A DNA stretch of 64,000 nucleotides, from NCBI GenBank assembly GCA_030427725.1, contig JAUICV010000002.1, positions 262,436-326,435 of the forward strand, read 5' to 3'. How positions within the stretch are numbered: the first letter of the stretch is position 1; every line of letters begins with the position of its first letter. Made by a program: the position numbers and the translations under genes. The DNA is from Chlamydiia bacterium. Lineage in GTDB: Bacteria > Chlamydiota > Chlamydiia > Chlamydiales > GCA-2402025. Below are positions 27,701 through 36,322 of the stretch, piece by piece. Below the pieces are notes generated by a model. It worked only from the letters and a program-made list of their open reading frames with translations, searched no databases and was not told where the DNA came from.

Positions 27701-28098
27701 CAAAATCCATGAATTGTATAAATTTCAGCTTCATCAAAAAAACAAAGAGCTTTTTGAGCTCTTTGTTGATAAATCTTTTTTATACCCTCATCAACATCAT
27801 TTAAATACTTAAGAGATGAATCATTTTGTTTACTAGAACAAACTCTCTCTGAAATTTCAATCCTTTTCCTTATTCTAAACTTAAGCTCACGAGTAGCTGC
27901 CTTCGTAAATGTGACGACAACAATCTGCTGAATTGGGATGCCATGTTCTAACACAAGCCTTGTAACAATGTGTTCTATAGCAAAGGTCTTACCAGTCCCT
28001 GCGGAAGCCTCCAGGAAATACGGAAGCAATAACTCTTGTGATTTTTCTAAACAATTAAATTCTTTCAAAATCTCTACCTTGTTAAGCCAATTGTCCAT
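24712..28098 (-). CDS. recB: RecBCD exonuclease subunit RecB
   Basis: 1128 residues from the Met at 28098 (MDNWLNKVEILKEF). The frame opens a little further, to 28131, but those extra residues lie inside recC. A UvrD-type helicase begins with LEASAGTGKTFAIEHIV (Walker A), and shows LIDEFQDTDPIQW (Walker B), GDPKQSIYGFRNAD and LYVALTRAKKRVY. The C-terminal nuclease domain keeps its metal site: His in GIILHALLEKL, Asp in GRIRGIIDLILID, and IIDWKTNFLG. RecB is the 3'-5' helicase and the only nuclease of RecBCD, processing double-strand breaks. It overlaps recC by about 17 bases and recD by 8. Confidence 0.95.
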   Translation of the reverse strand: MDNWLNKVEILKEFNCLEKSQELLLPYFLEASAGTGKTFAIEHIVTRLVLEHGIPIQQIVVVTFTKAATRELKFRIRKRIEISERVCSSKQNDSSLKYLNDVDEGIKKIYQQRAQKALCFFDEAEIYTIHGFCSKVLREYFFEAGQSLSSEEDQYIQLLKNEIYHVLQTDLHSNEFSISQLETYFKSAGKNVEDITKRLLDLILKGASFPEIPSFKQTCLSIDQSLLPYKKDLIDLDLLEGLKILGEIFKGLLNKKKELKEEYISQILILKELVIEGTSSNKLDELLGTGELFLEKLSEDNLKKNAKKNPEDVAAYSLFLRLRGEFLDCYREASDITHIELRIAKLCQTRTMKALESLDVRPPDDLLKQMQKALLHKEFLQAVKAKYKAALIDEFQDTDPIQWEIFSKLFKSEENFPLFLIGDPKQSIYGFRNADLKTYLEAKKSFSPEQRFSLGTNYRSEAPVIKALNILFSQDHSRGWLSHDETLIHTDVKVGKDRDLKCFQDQKASVHFGIFEGKKAIKNWPSKEVEEKSIFPWIVGEIQSLKKQGVSFGDMSILVKDRFQARRVENYLKSFNISCYSKNRAHIATTKAFSFVRALIKALDKPFDQSLSRLALLHPYIGLTSDDLIEESKRFTKDQIYIRWLSKEMKEVGFESMWQNLVKLSFVENLSFYDRLCLYFEESDYQDLEKMIQLLLERKKSFNKSPRHLLQILDEIESFSENEQDFVKRPVLGGASSVKIMTTHMSKGLEFDIVFALGIASKSKRKEKLLKLLKQNSAHIEAISPDNHVHQDILKSKNFEKSRLLYVALTRAKKRVYIPAPFETDPVYDELEMSSLELFLSKFARGVAKKHLIQKLEELGSENVISYEVLDRVESPSIYRDDLSQSILEKKPKCFDKNFPIQIVHSFSSLTANHDFEGVIPSQEGLLSTSILGVPASKQTGIILHALLEKLIERGCYLLDDERIDSLTNSQLKFTHLEEYSQCIFQSMKKLFSVNLPDIDKSLKEIEQNNLVTETEFFFLDKNKGRIRGIIDLILIDKNRFYIIDWKTNFLGRELSDYSQLTLKSYISAQKYDFQAALYANSIQRYLKNHGELEFGGAFYFFLRALEFDISPVVFLNPDEMSLEMLYE

Positions 28099-31000
28099 TC
28101 TTCCATTTACGAAAACAAGAAAGGCTATCATGAACCAAGCTCTTCCACTTTTTCTCAGATTCTAAAGGATTTGTAAAACAAACATGCTCTTGACACCACT
28201 TTGTGTGTCTATCTACAAATTCAGAACTCATTATCTTATCAAAACTTTTAACTAGCTTTTTAGAATCGTTTAGTAAGACAGCTTCTATTGCTTCAGGTGT
28301 AAAAAATATAGAAGAGCTTAGAGCTTCTTTGTAATAGTTTAGTAAATGCTCCAGAGAGCTGTTAGCATTTTCAGTATCTAACGTTTTTCTAGTATTTGTT
28401 TTTCCAATAAGTAGTTCTTCTTTAAAACCTTCTGGTTTTGTAGCTAGAACGAAGATTAAGTATTCTGGCCACATTTTAAGCAAATCTGAAAATGATTCAG
28501 TCCCTTCAAACAAAAGCCCTTCTTCTGAAACTCTTTCTATCTCTCCTGAAAATTGGATCCTCCTATCGCAAAAAGATATTTCTGGAGAAGGTGTAAAAAT
28601 AATTCGATCCTTTTGATCTACTTGAAGCTTTTCAAGCCCTGGTATTAATCTAAGTGTCCAAAATTCTTCATTTGATACTCCATGAGTCTTACAAGAACTT
28701 TCAAAATCAGCTACATCTTTTAACAGTTCTTTTTCAGATAGTTTTTTAAAAACTCCGCTAGGAATTTTTCCTTTTAAGCTTTCAATCTCTAAAATTTCTT
28801 TTTCTCCCGTTGAGTTGAGAGTTTTTCTTAAAAGATATTTATCTAAGCTAGATAAGAAAATTTCCTGATCCAACAAGTTCATTTGAGATATATTGTCTTG
28901 TATCCTCACACCAAGTGCATTTTTAAAGTAAAAAGAAACAGGACTATTAATAAGCTGCTTAAGGTCCTGCAAGGGAATAACTTCTTTAATCAAGGAGTTG
29001 TTGTTCTGATCGATTTCAGGGAAAAAGCTAGGAAGTTTTTTTCTAGATTTATAAAAATTTTCTGCTCGAGTGAACAAGCTCATATCATACAGGTCAAAGG
29101 GATAGTCTGATCGAAAATAGCTTTTATCAAATTCAAGTTCAGGATGGTCATAACAAATACTCTTCTCAATGTCTTCTTGTTCCGTTTCTTCTTCCAAAAA
29201 TAAAACAAGTTCATCTAAAAGAGAGGATCTAGCAACAGTTTCTCCATCAGAAGCTGAAACTCCCACATAACTTGTCAGAAGAAAATCTTTAGCTTGCAAC
29301 AACCCTTCAAGCATGTAATGTCTATCTTTTTCTTGTTTGCATGGGAAATAATCTAATTTACTAAAGTTTATCTGAAATAAATTTGTTACCTTTTCTCTTC
29401 TAGGAAAATTTTCATCCATTCCTAAAAAACAAACCACCTTGAATGGTTTTATGTTTCCTAGAGCATACTGCGCTGCATAAATTGCATTAAGATCACTTGA
29501 AGCTAAGCTACAGGCCTTTGTTAGGCCTTGAGATATAAAGTTTTCTATTATTGCGAAAGGAAGTTTTTTTTGACCTAAATTATCTTCTAAAGAGGTTAGT
29601 GACTTTAAAAGATCTAAAAACAAAGAATGCCCAACATCTTCACCTACTAAAAATTTTTCAGTAAAAATTTTTAAATACTCACACCAATTTGAAAGCGTAC
29701 GATATTTTGAAAACTTCTCTAAATAATCAAAAAGCTCCGTCAAATAATCAATGAATTTTCCAAGGCTTATAATGTCCGAGGTTTCTATTGCATCTACAGG
29801 AAAATAGTAATCAAGTCCTTCTGTCTGCATTCCCTCTTGATAAACTGTTGTTAAACCAAAGAGAAGGCGTTCAAACCCATAGCTCCATGTCCCTGGTGCG
29901 AAACTTTCACTTATATTTTCTGAAAACCGGTTTAACATCTGTTTTTTATGTTTTTGATTAAAACCAAATCGGATAGAAGACTTTTCTAAGTATTGTTCTA
30001 GTTGCCGAACTTCTTCTTCTGATACATTTGCCGATCTCCTGATTGGTTCAAACTCAAAAAGTTTAAAAACTTCACAGAAAGCAAAGTTTGAAAATCTCAT
30101 GTCCAGCAAAGCCTTGAGCGATGCTAAGTACTCACTTTCTTCATCTTGTTTCAGACCTTCGAAGTCAACGCGAAGAGAATTTGCTCCACTTTGAAATACA
30201 TACTTCAAATATGGATAGTATTCATTGATATCTGGGACATAAATTGCAACGTCCTTAAGTTGAAGTAGAGGATCTTTGAGCGCATTTAAGATCGATTGTT
30301 TGATTTCCTGAACTTCTCTGAGCTTCGTTGGTGCTTTATGAATTTGGATTGAAAAATCCCTTTTGACTGATGTTTCTTTTAATGTTATTTGGTCATCTAT
30401 CAAAAATAATCTTTTTTTAAATAAATCCAGTAGTGTGTTTTTTTCAAAGCAAGCGTCTGAAAATAAATCTTGGACCGATAGACGGTCTATATCTTCTAAC
30501 CCCTCTTGCCTTTTTGCGAAGATTTTTCCCCAATTTGATAAAAGTATGTGAGGACTTTTAGTGAGCTCATCAAAACTTAGCTGTTGTGAACTAGGGGTTT
30601 TGTCTAGAAGCTTCAACCTCGTTTTTTCTGGAAGGAAATCACCATAATAAAAGGGTGTTGGTGATTGAAAATAAAAAGAAACCTCACAAACAGTCGCTAT
30701 TTTTGAAAAAAATCGGTCTATAACTTTGGGAAGATGAGAAAATCCAAATAAGTGAACTGAAAGCTCTAGTTTATTTTCCCTCTCAATTTGAATTTTGTCT
30801 AAGAGGTATGGATAGCTCCAATAGTTAAAAAGCCTTCCCCAAAGATACGACTGCCAACTCTTTTTTCTTAAAAATTCGTCTAAAAAGATTCCTCCATAGG
30901 TCCCCAATATTTGAAAGTTTTTTGAACACTCGTGGGCTAGATCTCTAACTCTTTTATCCAAAAGATCCTTATAATCGGATGCTACATAATCTAAGATTGG

Positions 31001-31354
31001 TTTTAGAAGAGTCTTTAATTCAGGTGATAGCGTCTCAAAATCGTCAAAAATATCCCTAATAATACACTCCAAATGAAATGATAGAATTGCAGGTGAAGCA
31101 ATTTTGAAGTGAAATTTTTCATCAAGATGTAAGATTCTAATGAGATAGTCAATAGCGCTATTGAGTTGAAAAATTTTTATCCCAATTAAACTCTCATCTT
31201 GACTAAGCGAGAGAAGAAGATCTTTTTCTAAAAAATCTGATGGTGAAATAATAATTTTTCTTAAGGGAAAAGGTTTTTTAAGCTCTTGCTTTAGCTTCTT
31301 TTCCAAGTTTTCATAGTCATTGCCAATGTAAAGGTTAGGATGTAAAAATTTCAT
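28082..31354 (-). CDS. recC: RecBCD exonuclease subunit RecC
   Basis: 1090 residues from the ATG at 31354; a TTG two codons earlier is less likely. RecC is an inactivated helicase/nuclease-fold protein that holds the RecBCD complex and reads Chi sites. Matching signs are the N-terminal strand KIIISPSDFLEKDLLLSL, the central VCFLGMDENFPRREKVTNLFQ (the FLGMxxxxFPR block typical of RecC), and the length. The helicase motifs are degenerate as expected. Divergent from the LplT-like gene across an 84-base spacer, as I recall for CT640/CT641. Confidence 0.93.
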   Translation of the reverse strand: MKFLHPNLYIGNDYENLEKKLKQELKKPFPLRKIIISPSDFLEKDLLLSLSQDESLIGIKIFQLNSAIDYLIRILHLDEKFHFKIASPAILSFHLECIIRDIFDDFETLSPELKTLLKPILDYVASDYKDLLDKRVRDLAHECSKNFQILGTYGGIFLDEFLRKKSWQSYLWGRLFNYWSYPYLLDKIQIERENKLELSVHLFGFSHLPKVIDRFFSKIATVCEVSFYFQSPTPFYYGDFLPEKTRLKLLDKTPSSQQLSFDELTKSPHILLSNWGKIFAKRQEGLEDIDRLSVQDLFSDACFEKNTLLDLFKKRLFLIDDQITLKETSVKRDFSIQIHKAPTKLREVQEIKQSILNALKDPLLQLKDVAIYVPDINEYYPYLKYVFQSGANSLRVDFEGLKQDEESEYLASLKALLDMRFSNFAFCEVFKLFEFEPIRRSANVSEEEVRQLEQYLEKSSIRFGFNQKHKKQMLNRFSENISESFAPGTWSYGFERLLFGLTTVYQEGMQTEGLDYYFPVDAIETSDIISLGKFIDYLTELFDYLEKFSKYRTLSNWCEYLKIFTEKFLVGEDVGHSLFLDLLKSLTSLEDNLGQKKLPFAIIENFISQGLTKACSLASSDLNAIYAAQYALGNIKPFKVVCFLGMDENFPRREKVTNLFQINFSKLDYFPCKQEKDRHYMLEGLLQAKDFLLTSYVGVSASDGETVARSSLLDELVLFLEEETEQEDIEKSICYDHPELEFDKSYFRSDYPFDLYDMSLFTRAENFYKSRKKLPSFFPEIDQNNNSLIKEVIPLQDLKQLINSPVSFYFKNALGVRIQDNISQMNLLDQEIFLSSLDKYLLRKTLNSTGEKEILEIESLKGKIPSGVFKKLSEKELLKDVADFESSCKTHGVSNEEFWTLRLIPGLEKLQVDQKDRIIFTPSPEISFCDRRIQFSGEIERVSEEGLLFEGTESFSDLLKMWPEYLIFVLATKPEGFKEELLIGKTNTRKTLDTENANSSLEHLLNYYKEALSSSIFFTPEAIEAVLLNDSKKLVKSFDKIMSSEFVDRHTKWCQEHVCFTNPLESEKKWKSLVHDSLSCFRKWKNGQLA

Positions 31355-31438
31355 GATCAAAAGCTTACCTGGATACTTAACCTTTTTTTAGTCTATATGT
31401 TATGATAGTAAAAATTTTTGATAAAGCTGCAGTTTTCT

Positions 31439-33172
31439 ATGAGTATATTTTCAAATAAAAAGCCTCTTGTCAGTCGCCTCCTCCATAAAAAGAAGCAATT
31501 TCTTCTTAAAAGTCCCTTTTTCCAAAAACACGCTCTAAATTTCTTAAATATCTCACAGTTTTTAGGGGTCGTCAATGACAATATCTTTAAGTTTTTAACT
31601 CTTTTTCTTCTAATTGATTTAAGGGGGGTAGAGCATTCAAGTGAGATTTTGTTTTGGGTTGGAACGATATATGTTCTTCCCTTTTTACTCTTCTCATCAG
31701 CCGCTGGAATTATCGCAGATCGCTTTAGCAAACAAAAAATCATCGTAATTCTAAAAGCCTTAGAAGTTGTGATCACTATTTTAGGGGTTATCGCCTTCAG
31801 TTTTTCAAGTGCCTGGGCTTGTTACACCTTACTATTCTTACTGTCGTTTCAAAGCGCTATCTTTGGCCCCCCCAAATACAGTATTATCCCCGAAATTGTT
31901 CATTTTGAAAAAATTTCAAAAGCAAATGGCATCATCACCTCTTTTACCTATCTTGCCATGATTTTAGGGACTTTTTTAGCATCTTTCACTACACAAATTA
32001 CAGGGAAAAACTTCACTTTATCTGCAACTCTTTGCTTATTTATTGCCATACTTGGATTCCTTTCAAGCCTTTTTATTCCTTACACAACACCCTCTAGAAC
32101 AACTAAAAGAATCAACATCTTCTTCATAAAAGAAATCTACCTAACTCTGAAATTCTGTTATCAAAAGCCTCATCTTTTTTCAACGGTAATGGGGGCCGCT
32201 TTTTTTCTATATGTGGGCGCCTTTTTCCAACTCAATATTATTCCTTACACCATTCAAACCCTAGGACTCAGTGAAGTTGGAGGAGGATATCTTTTCTTAA
32301 CTGTAGCGATAGGTATAGCCCTAGGTTCTGTCATAGCTGGTAAGCTTTCTAAAAACCGCGTTGAGTTAGGGCTCACTTGTCTCGCAGGAATAGGCCTTAG
32401 CTTTTTTTTATATTTTCTAGCTTTAATTCCACCAAAACTTTTTTTAACGCTGATTATTTTAATATTTAACGGACTCTGTGGGGGCATTTTTATTGTACCA
32501 CTCGATGCCTATATACAAACTTATAGCCCAACTAAACAGCGTGGACAAATCGTAGCTGCTTCAAATTTCTTAAGTTTTTGCGGTGTTCTCCTAGCTCCCT
32601 TTTCAATCTACTTATTCAGTGGTATACTCAAGCTAAAAGCCTCGACAGGCTTTTTTATTATGGCTTTGCAAGTAACTGTTATTGCCTTTTTATTTCTTTT
32701 TCACTTTTCTGGGATTTTTCTTTGTTTTTTCTCAAAACGATTTTTTCTCAAGTTCTATAAAGTACGAATGAAGAAAAACCCTCTTGAATGGGAAAGACCT
32801 CCCTTACTGATCATGAAAAAAAGCTCTCTGACCAAAGCTATGTTACTTTCGTCGGAATCGACAGATGTCCATTTCTTTATTTTTCGCTCTCAAAGACGAA
32901 TATTAGACATTTTATACAGACTTTTTTCTAACGTTGATGTTTTTTATATAAGCAAGGAAACAAAGACTCCTACAGAATTTATAAACAGCAAACTAAAGCC
33001 TGAAAAGATCGCTTGCGTTTTACTTTCAAAAGGTCTTTCTATAGAAAAAGCAGCGCTAACCCCAGAAGCATTAGATGAAAAAGAAGTTTTATACATAGAT
33101 GTTAAAAGATCTAAGTCCTCAGACCTTCAGGGGAAAAAAGATGTGGTGTTCCAGTTTTCTGAAACACCATAG
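31439..33172 (+). CDS. lplT: LplT/YgeD-type MFS transporter with C-terminal cytoplasmic extension
   Basis: 577 residues from the ATG at 31439 (an upstream TTG is possible). About 12 transmembrane helices fill residues 35-425; FLGVVNDNIFKFLTLFLLIDL and FGPPKYSIIPEIV match the lysophospholipid transporter LplT (YgeD), which flips lyso-lipids inward for re-acylation. After the last helix comes a soluble tail of about 150 residues (from about KVRMKKNPLEWERPP) that I do not recognise; it is not an acyltransferase, the domain fused to LplT in some bacteria. Chlamydial YgeD proteins have a similar total length. Host lysolipid uptake is a plausible role. Confidence 0.85.
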   Translation: MSIFSNKKPLVSRLLHKKKQFLLKSPFFQKHALNFLNISQFLGVVNDNIFKFLTLFLLIDLRGVEHSSEILFWVGTIYVLPFLLFSSAAGIIADRFSKQKIIVILKALEVVITILGVIAFSFSSAWACYTLLFLLSFQSAIFGPPKYSIIPEIVHFEKISKANGIITSFTYLAMILGTFLASFTTQITGKNFTLSATLCLFIAILGFLSSLFIPYTTPSRTTKRINIFFIKEIYLTLKFCYQKPHLFSTVMGAAFFLYVGAFFQLNIIPYTIQTLGLSEVGGGYLFLTVAIGIALGSVIAGKLSKNRVELGLTCLAGIGLSFFLYFLALIPPKLFLTLIILIFNGLCGGIFIVPLDAYIQTYSPTKQRGQIVAASNFLSFCGVLLAPFSIYLFSGILKLKASTGFFIMALQVTVIAFLFLFHFSGIFLCFFSKRFFLKFYKVRMKKNPLEWERPPLLIMKKSSLTKAMLLSSESTDVHFFIFRSQRRILDILYRLFSNVDVFYISKETKTPTEFINSKLKPEKIACVLLSKGLSIEKAALTPEALDEKEVLYIDVKRSKSSDLQGKKDVVFQFSETP

Positions 33173-33179
33173 ATGATGA

Positions 33180-34430
33180 TTAAAATACGTATATGAGCTG
33201 CACATCGTATTTTTTATATCTAAACACAGGTCCAACAGCTTTATCCTGTCTGACAGACTGTGAGTAGCCTTGAGACAAGGTCAGGTTTTTCGTAAAAAGA
33301 TAAAGTAAACTTATGCTAAAACCTTTGTAGTTTGTAGACCCAACAGCACTTCTTCTAGTTGTCGCAACCCGAGCCCCATCAACTAAGTTATAATAAAATC
33401 CACATTTTGAAGCATTACCTCTACCAATTCCTATTGAATCGAAACTTGGAATTGCCTGTGGCATAACGTATTGATAGTTACAGTTAACAGACCAATCACC
33501 TTGGTTTTTTGCTTCACCCACTGAAAAACCTGCATACCAAGCAATATTTGCTTTTTTATTATTGGTAATTTCAAGCCTATGTGCCGCTGTATTAATAAGT
33601 CCCGCTGTATAAAGTGTAACAACTTTATCTAACCAGATGTCCTTATACCCTAAAAGTAATTGAGTATTTTTAAAGCGAAACTGTCTGTCGACTAAGACAT
33701 TTGAAAAATCTTTAGTATCCCAGTCTATGTATGAACATTTAGTATATAAACCGGTATTTCCAATGTTTAAAACACCAAGCTCAAAGATGTATGCATAATA
33801 ATCATCCTTGAAATTCACAACAAATGGACCACCATGTAGGTACAAGTCTCCAATATCATCAATTGACTGGTCGTATTTGAACAAAATACCATCCATATAA
33901 GAACCAAATTGAATGAAAGAGTCAAAAGTATAATTTAGCTTTCTTCTTCCAACTTCCACATCAACAGTGTACGTCTCACCTTGTAAAAATCGAGCGCCAA
34001 TATAAGCCCTGTCTAAAGCGATGTTGTTATCACTTCCAGAATCAATCCCTGCTTTGTTTTTAAATTTTAATTTTGAAGCAATCCAAGTTGGGTCTGCCTT
34101 ATAATTTAAAACGAGATCCATCTGAACGTTGTATTCTCTGGTTCCCTTAGCTGGGTTTACACTTCCCGGACCAACTTGTCTTACATTGTTGACCACCTCA
34201 TTGAACTGATCCATACCGACCCTGACTTGTCCGCTGATGGTGAGGTCTCCTCCTAGGCTTTTGATTCCTACATTTTGCTTTTTCTTACGAATCCACTCTT
34301 TGAGCTCCTTGACTTCCTCTTCTGTGAAGGCGTCTGTAGCTCTTGGTTTTAAAATTGGCTCATCGATTGCAAAAACACAAGCTGAAGTGAGCAAAAAAAA
34401 CAAACATAAATATTTCGTAACAGCTTTCAT
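33180..34430 (-). CDS. Outer-membrane porin, CT372/Porin_5-like
   Basis: 416 residues from the Met at 34430, where a clear signal peptide begins (MKAVTKYLCLFFLLTSACVFA); earlier in-frame codons would put a hydrophilic tail before it. After a short charged helix (EEEVKELKEWIRKKKQ) the protein is rich in alternating beta strands (GDLTISGQVRVGMDQF, LDRAYIGARF, FDSFIQFGSYMDGILF) and ends in a strand with a C-terminal Phe (VQLIYVF), the recognition signal for outer-membrane barrels. It most resembles chlamydial CT372-type putative porins. It converges on the LplT-like gene. Solute specificity unknown. Confidence 0.75.
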   Translation of the reverse strand: MKAVTKYLCLFFLLTSACVFAIDEPILKPRATDAFTEEEVKELKEWIRKKKQNVGIKSLGGDLTISGQVRVGMDQFNEVVNNVRQVGPGSVNPAKGTREYNVQMDLVLNYKADPTWIASKLKFKNKAGIDSGSDNNIALDRAYIGARFLQGETYTVDVEVGRRKLNYTFDSFIQFGSYMDGILFKYDQSIDDIGDLYLHGGPFVVNFKDDYYAYIFELGVLNIGNTGLYTKCSYIDWDTKDFSNVLVDRQFRFKNTQLLLGYKDIWLDKVVTLYTAGLINTAAHRLEITNNKKANIAWYAGFSVGEAKNQGDWSVNCNYQYVMPQAIPSFDSIGIGRGNASKCGFYYNLVDGARVATTRRSAVGSTNYKGFSISLLYLFTKNLTLSQGYSQSVRQDKAVGPVFRYKKYDVQLIYVF

Positions 34431-34527
34431 AAGAACATTTACTCCGGGTATTTGTAGGAGTAAAATTTTAGAGAATCTTGAGTTAAAGATCAATTTTCAT
34501 CTTTAATCAAGCTAAAAATTAGAGTGG

Positions 34528-35292
34528 CTATTCAATTTCCAAACTCACGGGAAATTTTAACAAGTCATAACGCTTTAGATACTTGTCGTACAACGCTCCA
34601 GCCCGCTTTTTTGCCAAGGAGTCCATCTCTATAAGATTGTATAATTCAACACCCTTTGAGTGAGAGAGAATATCTTTACCTCCACTACTTTTTTCGCTTG
34701 TACCGATCTGCTCATTGTATTGAGTTAAGGTGTTCTTATTGAGATTTTCAAAATGATCTATAAAATTGTCAACAACACCCTCTTCTATTTGCAAAAAGCT
34801 TGCAATTTTAGATATTGCTTCAGCTGGTTTTTGAACAAGGTCTTCATAGTACACAAGTAACTTCCTCGATGAAGGCCACTCATCATACACCTTTAAATTT
34901 TCAAAATACTTCAGAACATAATGATCTTTTGAATCATTCTCTAAGTGAGCAACCACTCTATCAACATCTTCAAGAAAATGCCGCAACATGGACTCCCGGT
35001 AGTTTCTGATCAGGAAAATCAAGTAATCTTTCTCTGAATCGAGCTCAATGTTTGCTAGTTTATCTGGATGGTTTGCCAAAATATGATAATGTCCTATAGA
35101 GTGAATTCTTTGATATTTCTCTACAAGAGGAGAAGCGGAAGGAGACTCTGCAATATTACCTGGGTACATGAGGTTTTGAATAATCATTTTCGCTAAATGA
35201 GTGCCAGATCTTGGATATCCGAGCAGCAACAAGTTTTCTTTTGTAAATCCTGTACAACAAAGCAAAACAACGCACGTAAAAAAGAACTTCAC
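34528..35292 (-). CDS. Exported sulfotransferase-like protein, copy 2
   Basis: 254 residues. A short signal-like segment (MKFFFTCVVLLCCTGFTKEN) leads directly into the first strand and PAPS loop LLLLGYPRSGTHLAK (YPRSGT at 26-31). The 3'-phosphate motif LIFLIRNYRESMLRHF and KLLVYYEDLVQKPAEAISKIASFL follow, the last being the usual sulfotransferase C-terminal signature. Either the first 18 residues are a signal peptide or a hydrophobic helix packed on the fold. It is distantly related to the protein at 14976. Target unknown; sulfation of a host or surface glycan is one possibility. Confidence 0.72.
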   Translation of the reverse strand: MKFFFTCVVLLCCTGFTKENLLLLGYPRSGTHLAKMIIQNLMYPGNIAESPSASPLVEKYQRIHSIGHYHILANHPDKLANIELDSEKDYLIFLIRNYRESMLRHFLEDVDRVVAHLENDSKDHYVLKYFENLKVYDEWPSSRKLLVYYEDLVQKPAEAISKIASFLQIEEGVVDNFIDHFENLNKNTLTQYNEQIGTSEKSSGGKDILSHSKGVELYNLIEMDSLAKKRAGALYDKYLKRYDLLKFPVSLEIE

Positions 35293-35366
35293 ATCTTCTC
35301 CAAATTTTTAAGTAACTCACAAAAAAAAGGTTTTTATTCAACCTATGACAGCAAGTTTAAGAATTT

Positions 35367-36155
35367 TTAAAATTTAACCATACCAGAAAAAGAAAAGGCT
35401 GTCTCATCAATAAACCTTACCTCAAAATTCAAACCAAACAGTTCTGAATTAGAAATAGTCGCCCCTACTGCACCTCCAGATTTTTTTTCTCCTTTGATTA
35501 TAAAATCTGTCTTCTGCTCTCTTAAAAAACCTCTGGAAAAATTTTTAAAATCTATTCTTGGATGTGAATATCTGTAACAAAGGTATGGTGAAATAAATTT
35601 GGTTTGATAACTTATTCCTAGACTAAATTGCCACTCTTGATACCGTAGCTTAGATCCCATTGTAGAAAAAAGAGTTTTGCCATTTTCGATAAGCCTAGAA
35701 CAATTTGGATGGGCCGTTTCATATTCAAGCTCCATTCCAAAATTAAAAGCACCTGCTTCATAAAGCAAAGCTTTGAGAGCTATAGCCCAGGCTAAATCTG
35801 TAGATGTGTCTATTTCAAGCCTCTTTGTAGGATCCAGCCTCATATCAAAATGAAACTTTTGAGCCCCTAAATATGCAGCAAGCTCAACTCTGTCAGAAAA
35901 ATTTAAACTTACTCCTCCAAGTTGCATTACATACTGCATATTATCAAAACTACTAACTGTGTTACTTGTTGGTTTTAAACTTTTATCATACAAAATATCG
36001 CCTTCATATAAGATCTTGAAACCAAGCCAATAATCACTTTCTAAGACAAAACCTTTATCAACAATATCTACTGTACTTGGGTTATCTGTAGATAACGGAA
36101 AAACTAAACAAGGAAATAATACGCTCAACAAAATAGCAAAGTGATTTCTCTTCAT
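35367..36155 (-). CDS. MOMP/PorB-like outer-membrane beta-barrel protein
   Basis: 262 residues from the Met at 36155 (MKRNHFAILLSVLFPCLVFPLS signal peptide). The frame opens 26 residues earlier, but that part is basic and not signal-like. The mature part alternates in beta-strand fashion; YWLGFKILYEGDILYDKSLKP and LNFSDRVELAAYLGAQKF resemble the early strands of chlamydial MOMP (GDYVFDRxLK, LNIWDRxDVFxTLGA). It ends with a C-terminal Phe (FSFSGMVKF). It is shorter than MOMP (about 370), and few cysteines are present, so it may be a small porin relative. Confidence 0.6.
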   Translation of the reverse strand: MKRNHFAILLSVLFPCLVFPLSTDNPSTVDIVDKGFVLESDYWLGFKILYEGDILYDKSLKPTSNTVSSFDNMQYVMQLGGVSLNFSDRVELAAYLGAQKFHFDMRLDPTKRLEIDTSTDLAWAIALKALLYEAGAFNFGMELEYETAHPNCSRLIENGKTLFSTMGSKLRYQEWQFSLGISYQTKFISPYLCYRYSHPRIDFKNFSRGFLREQKTDFIIKGEKKSGGAVGATISNSELFGLNFEVRFIDETAFSFSGMVKF

Positions 36156-36322
36156 AACTTCAACAACTTCCTTGTGTAACTCTTTTTTTCTACTCATATC
36201 AAATTTATTTTTTAAGGACTTCAAACTTTTCATCTCTCTATAAGAAGAAAGTCTTTTTTCTAATAAACTAAGTCCATATAATCGTCATTAGAATTTAAAG
36301 ATACGCAGATTAAGGTTATATA

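Noticed and set aside
33142-33169. Hairpin at the end of the LplT-like gene as a terminator
   Set aside because: The stem TGGTGTTCCAG/CTGAAACACCA has a mismatch, lies in coding sequence and has no T run.
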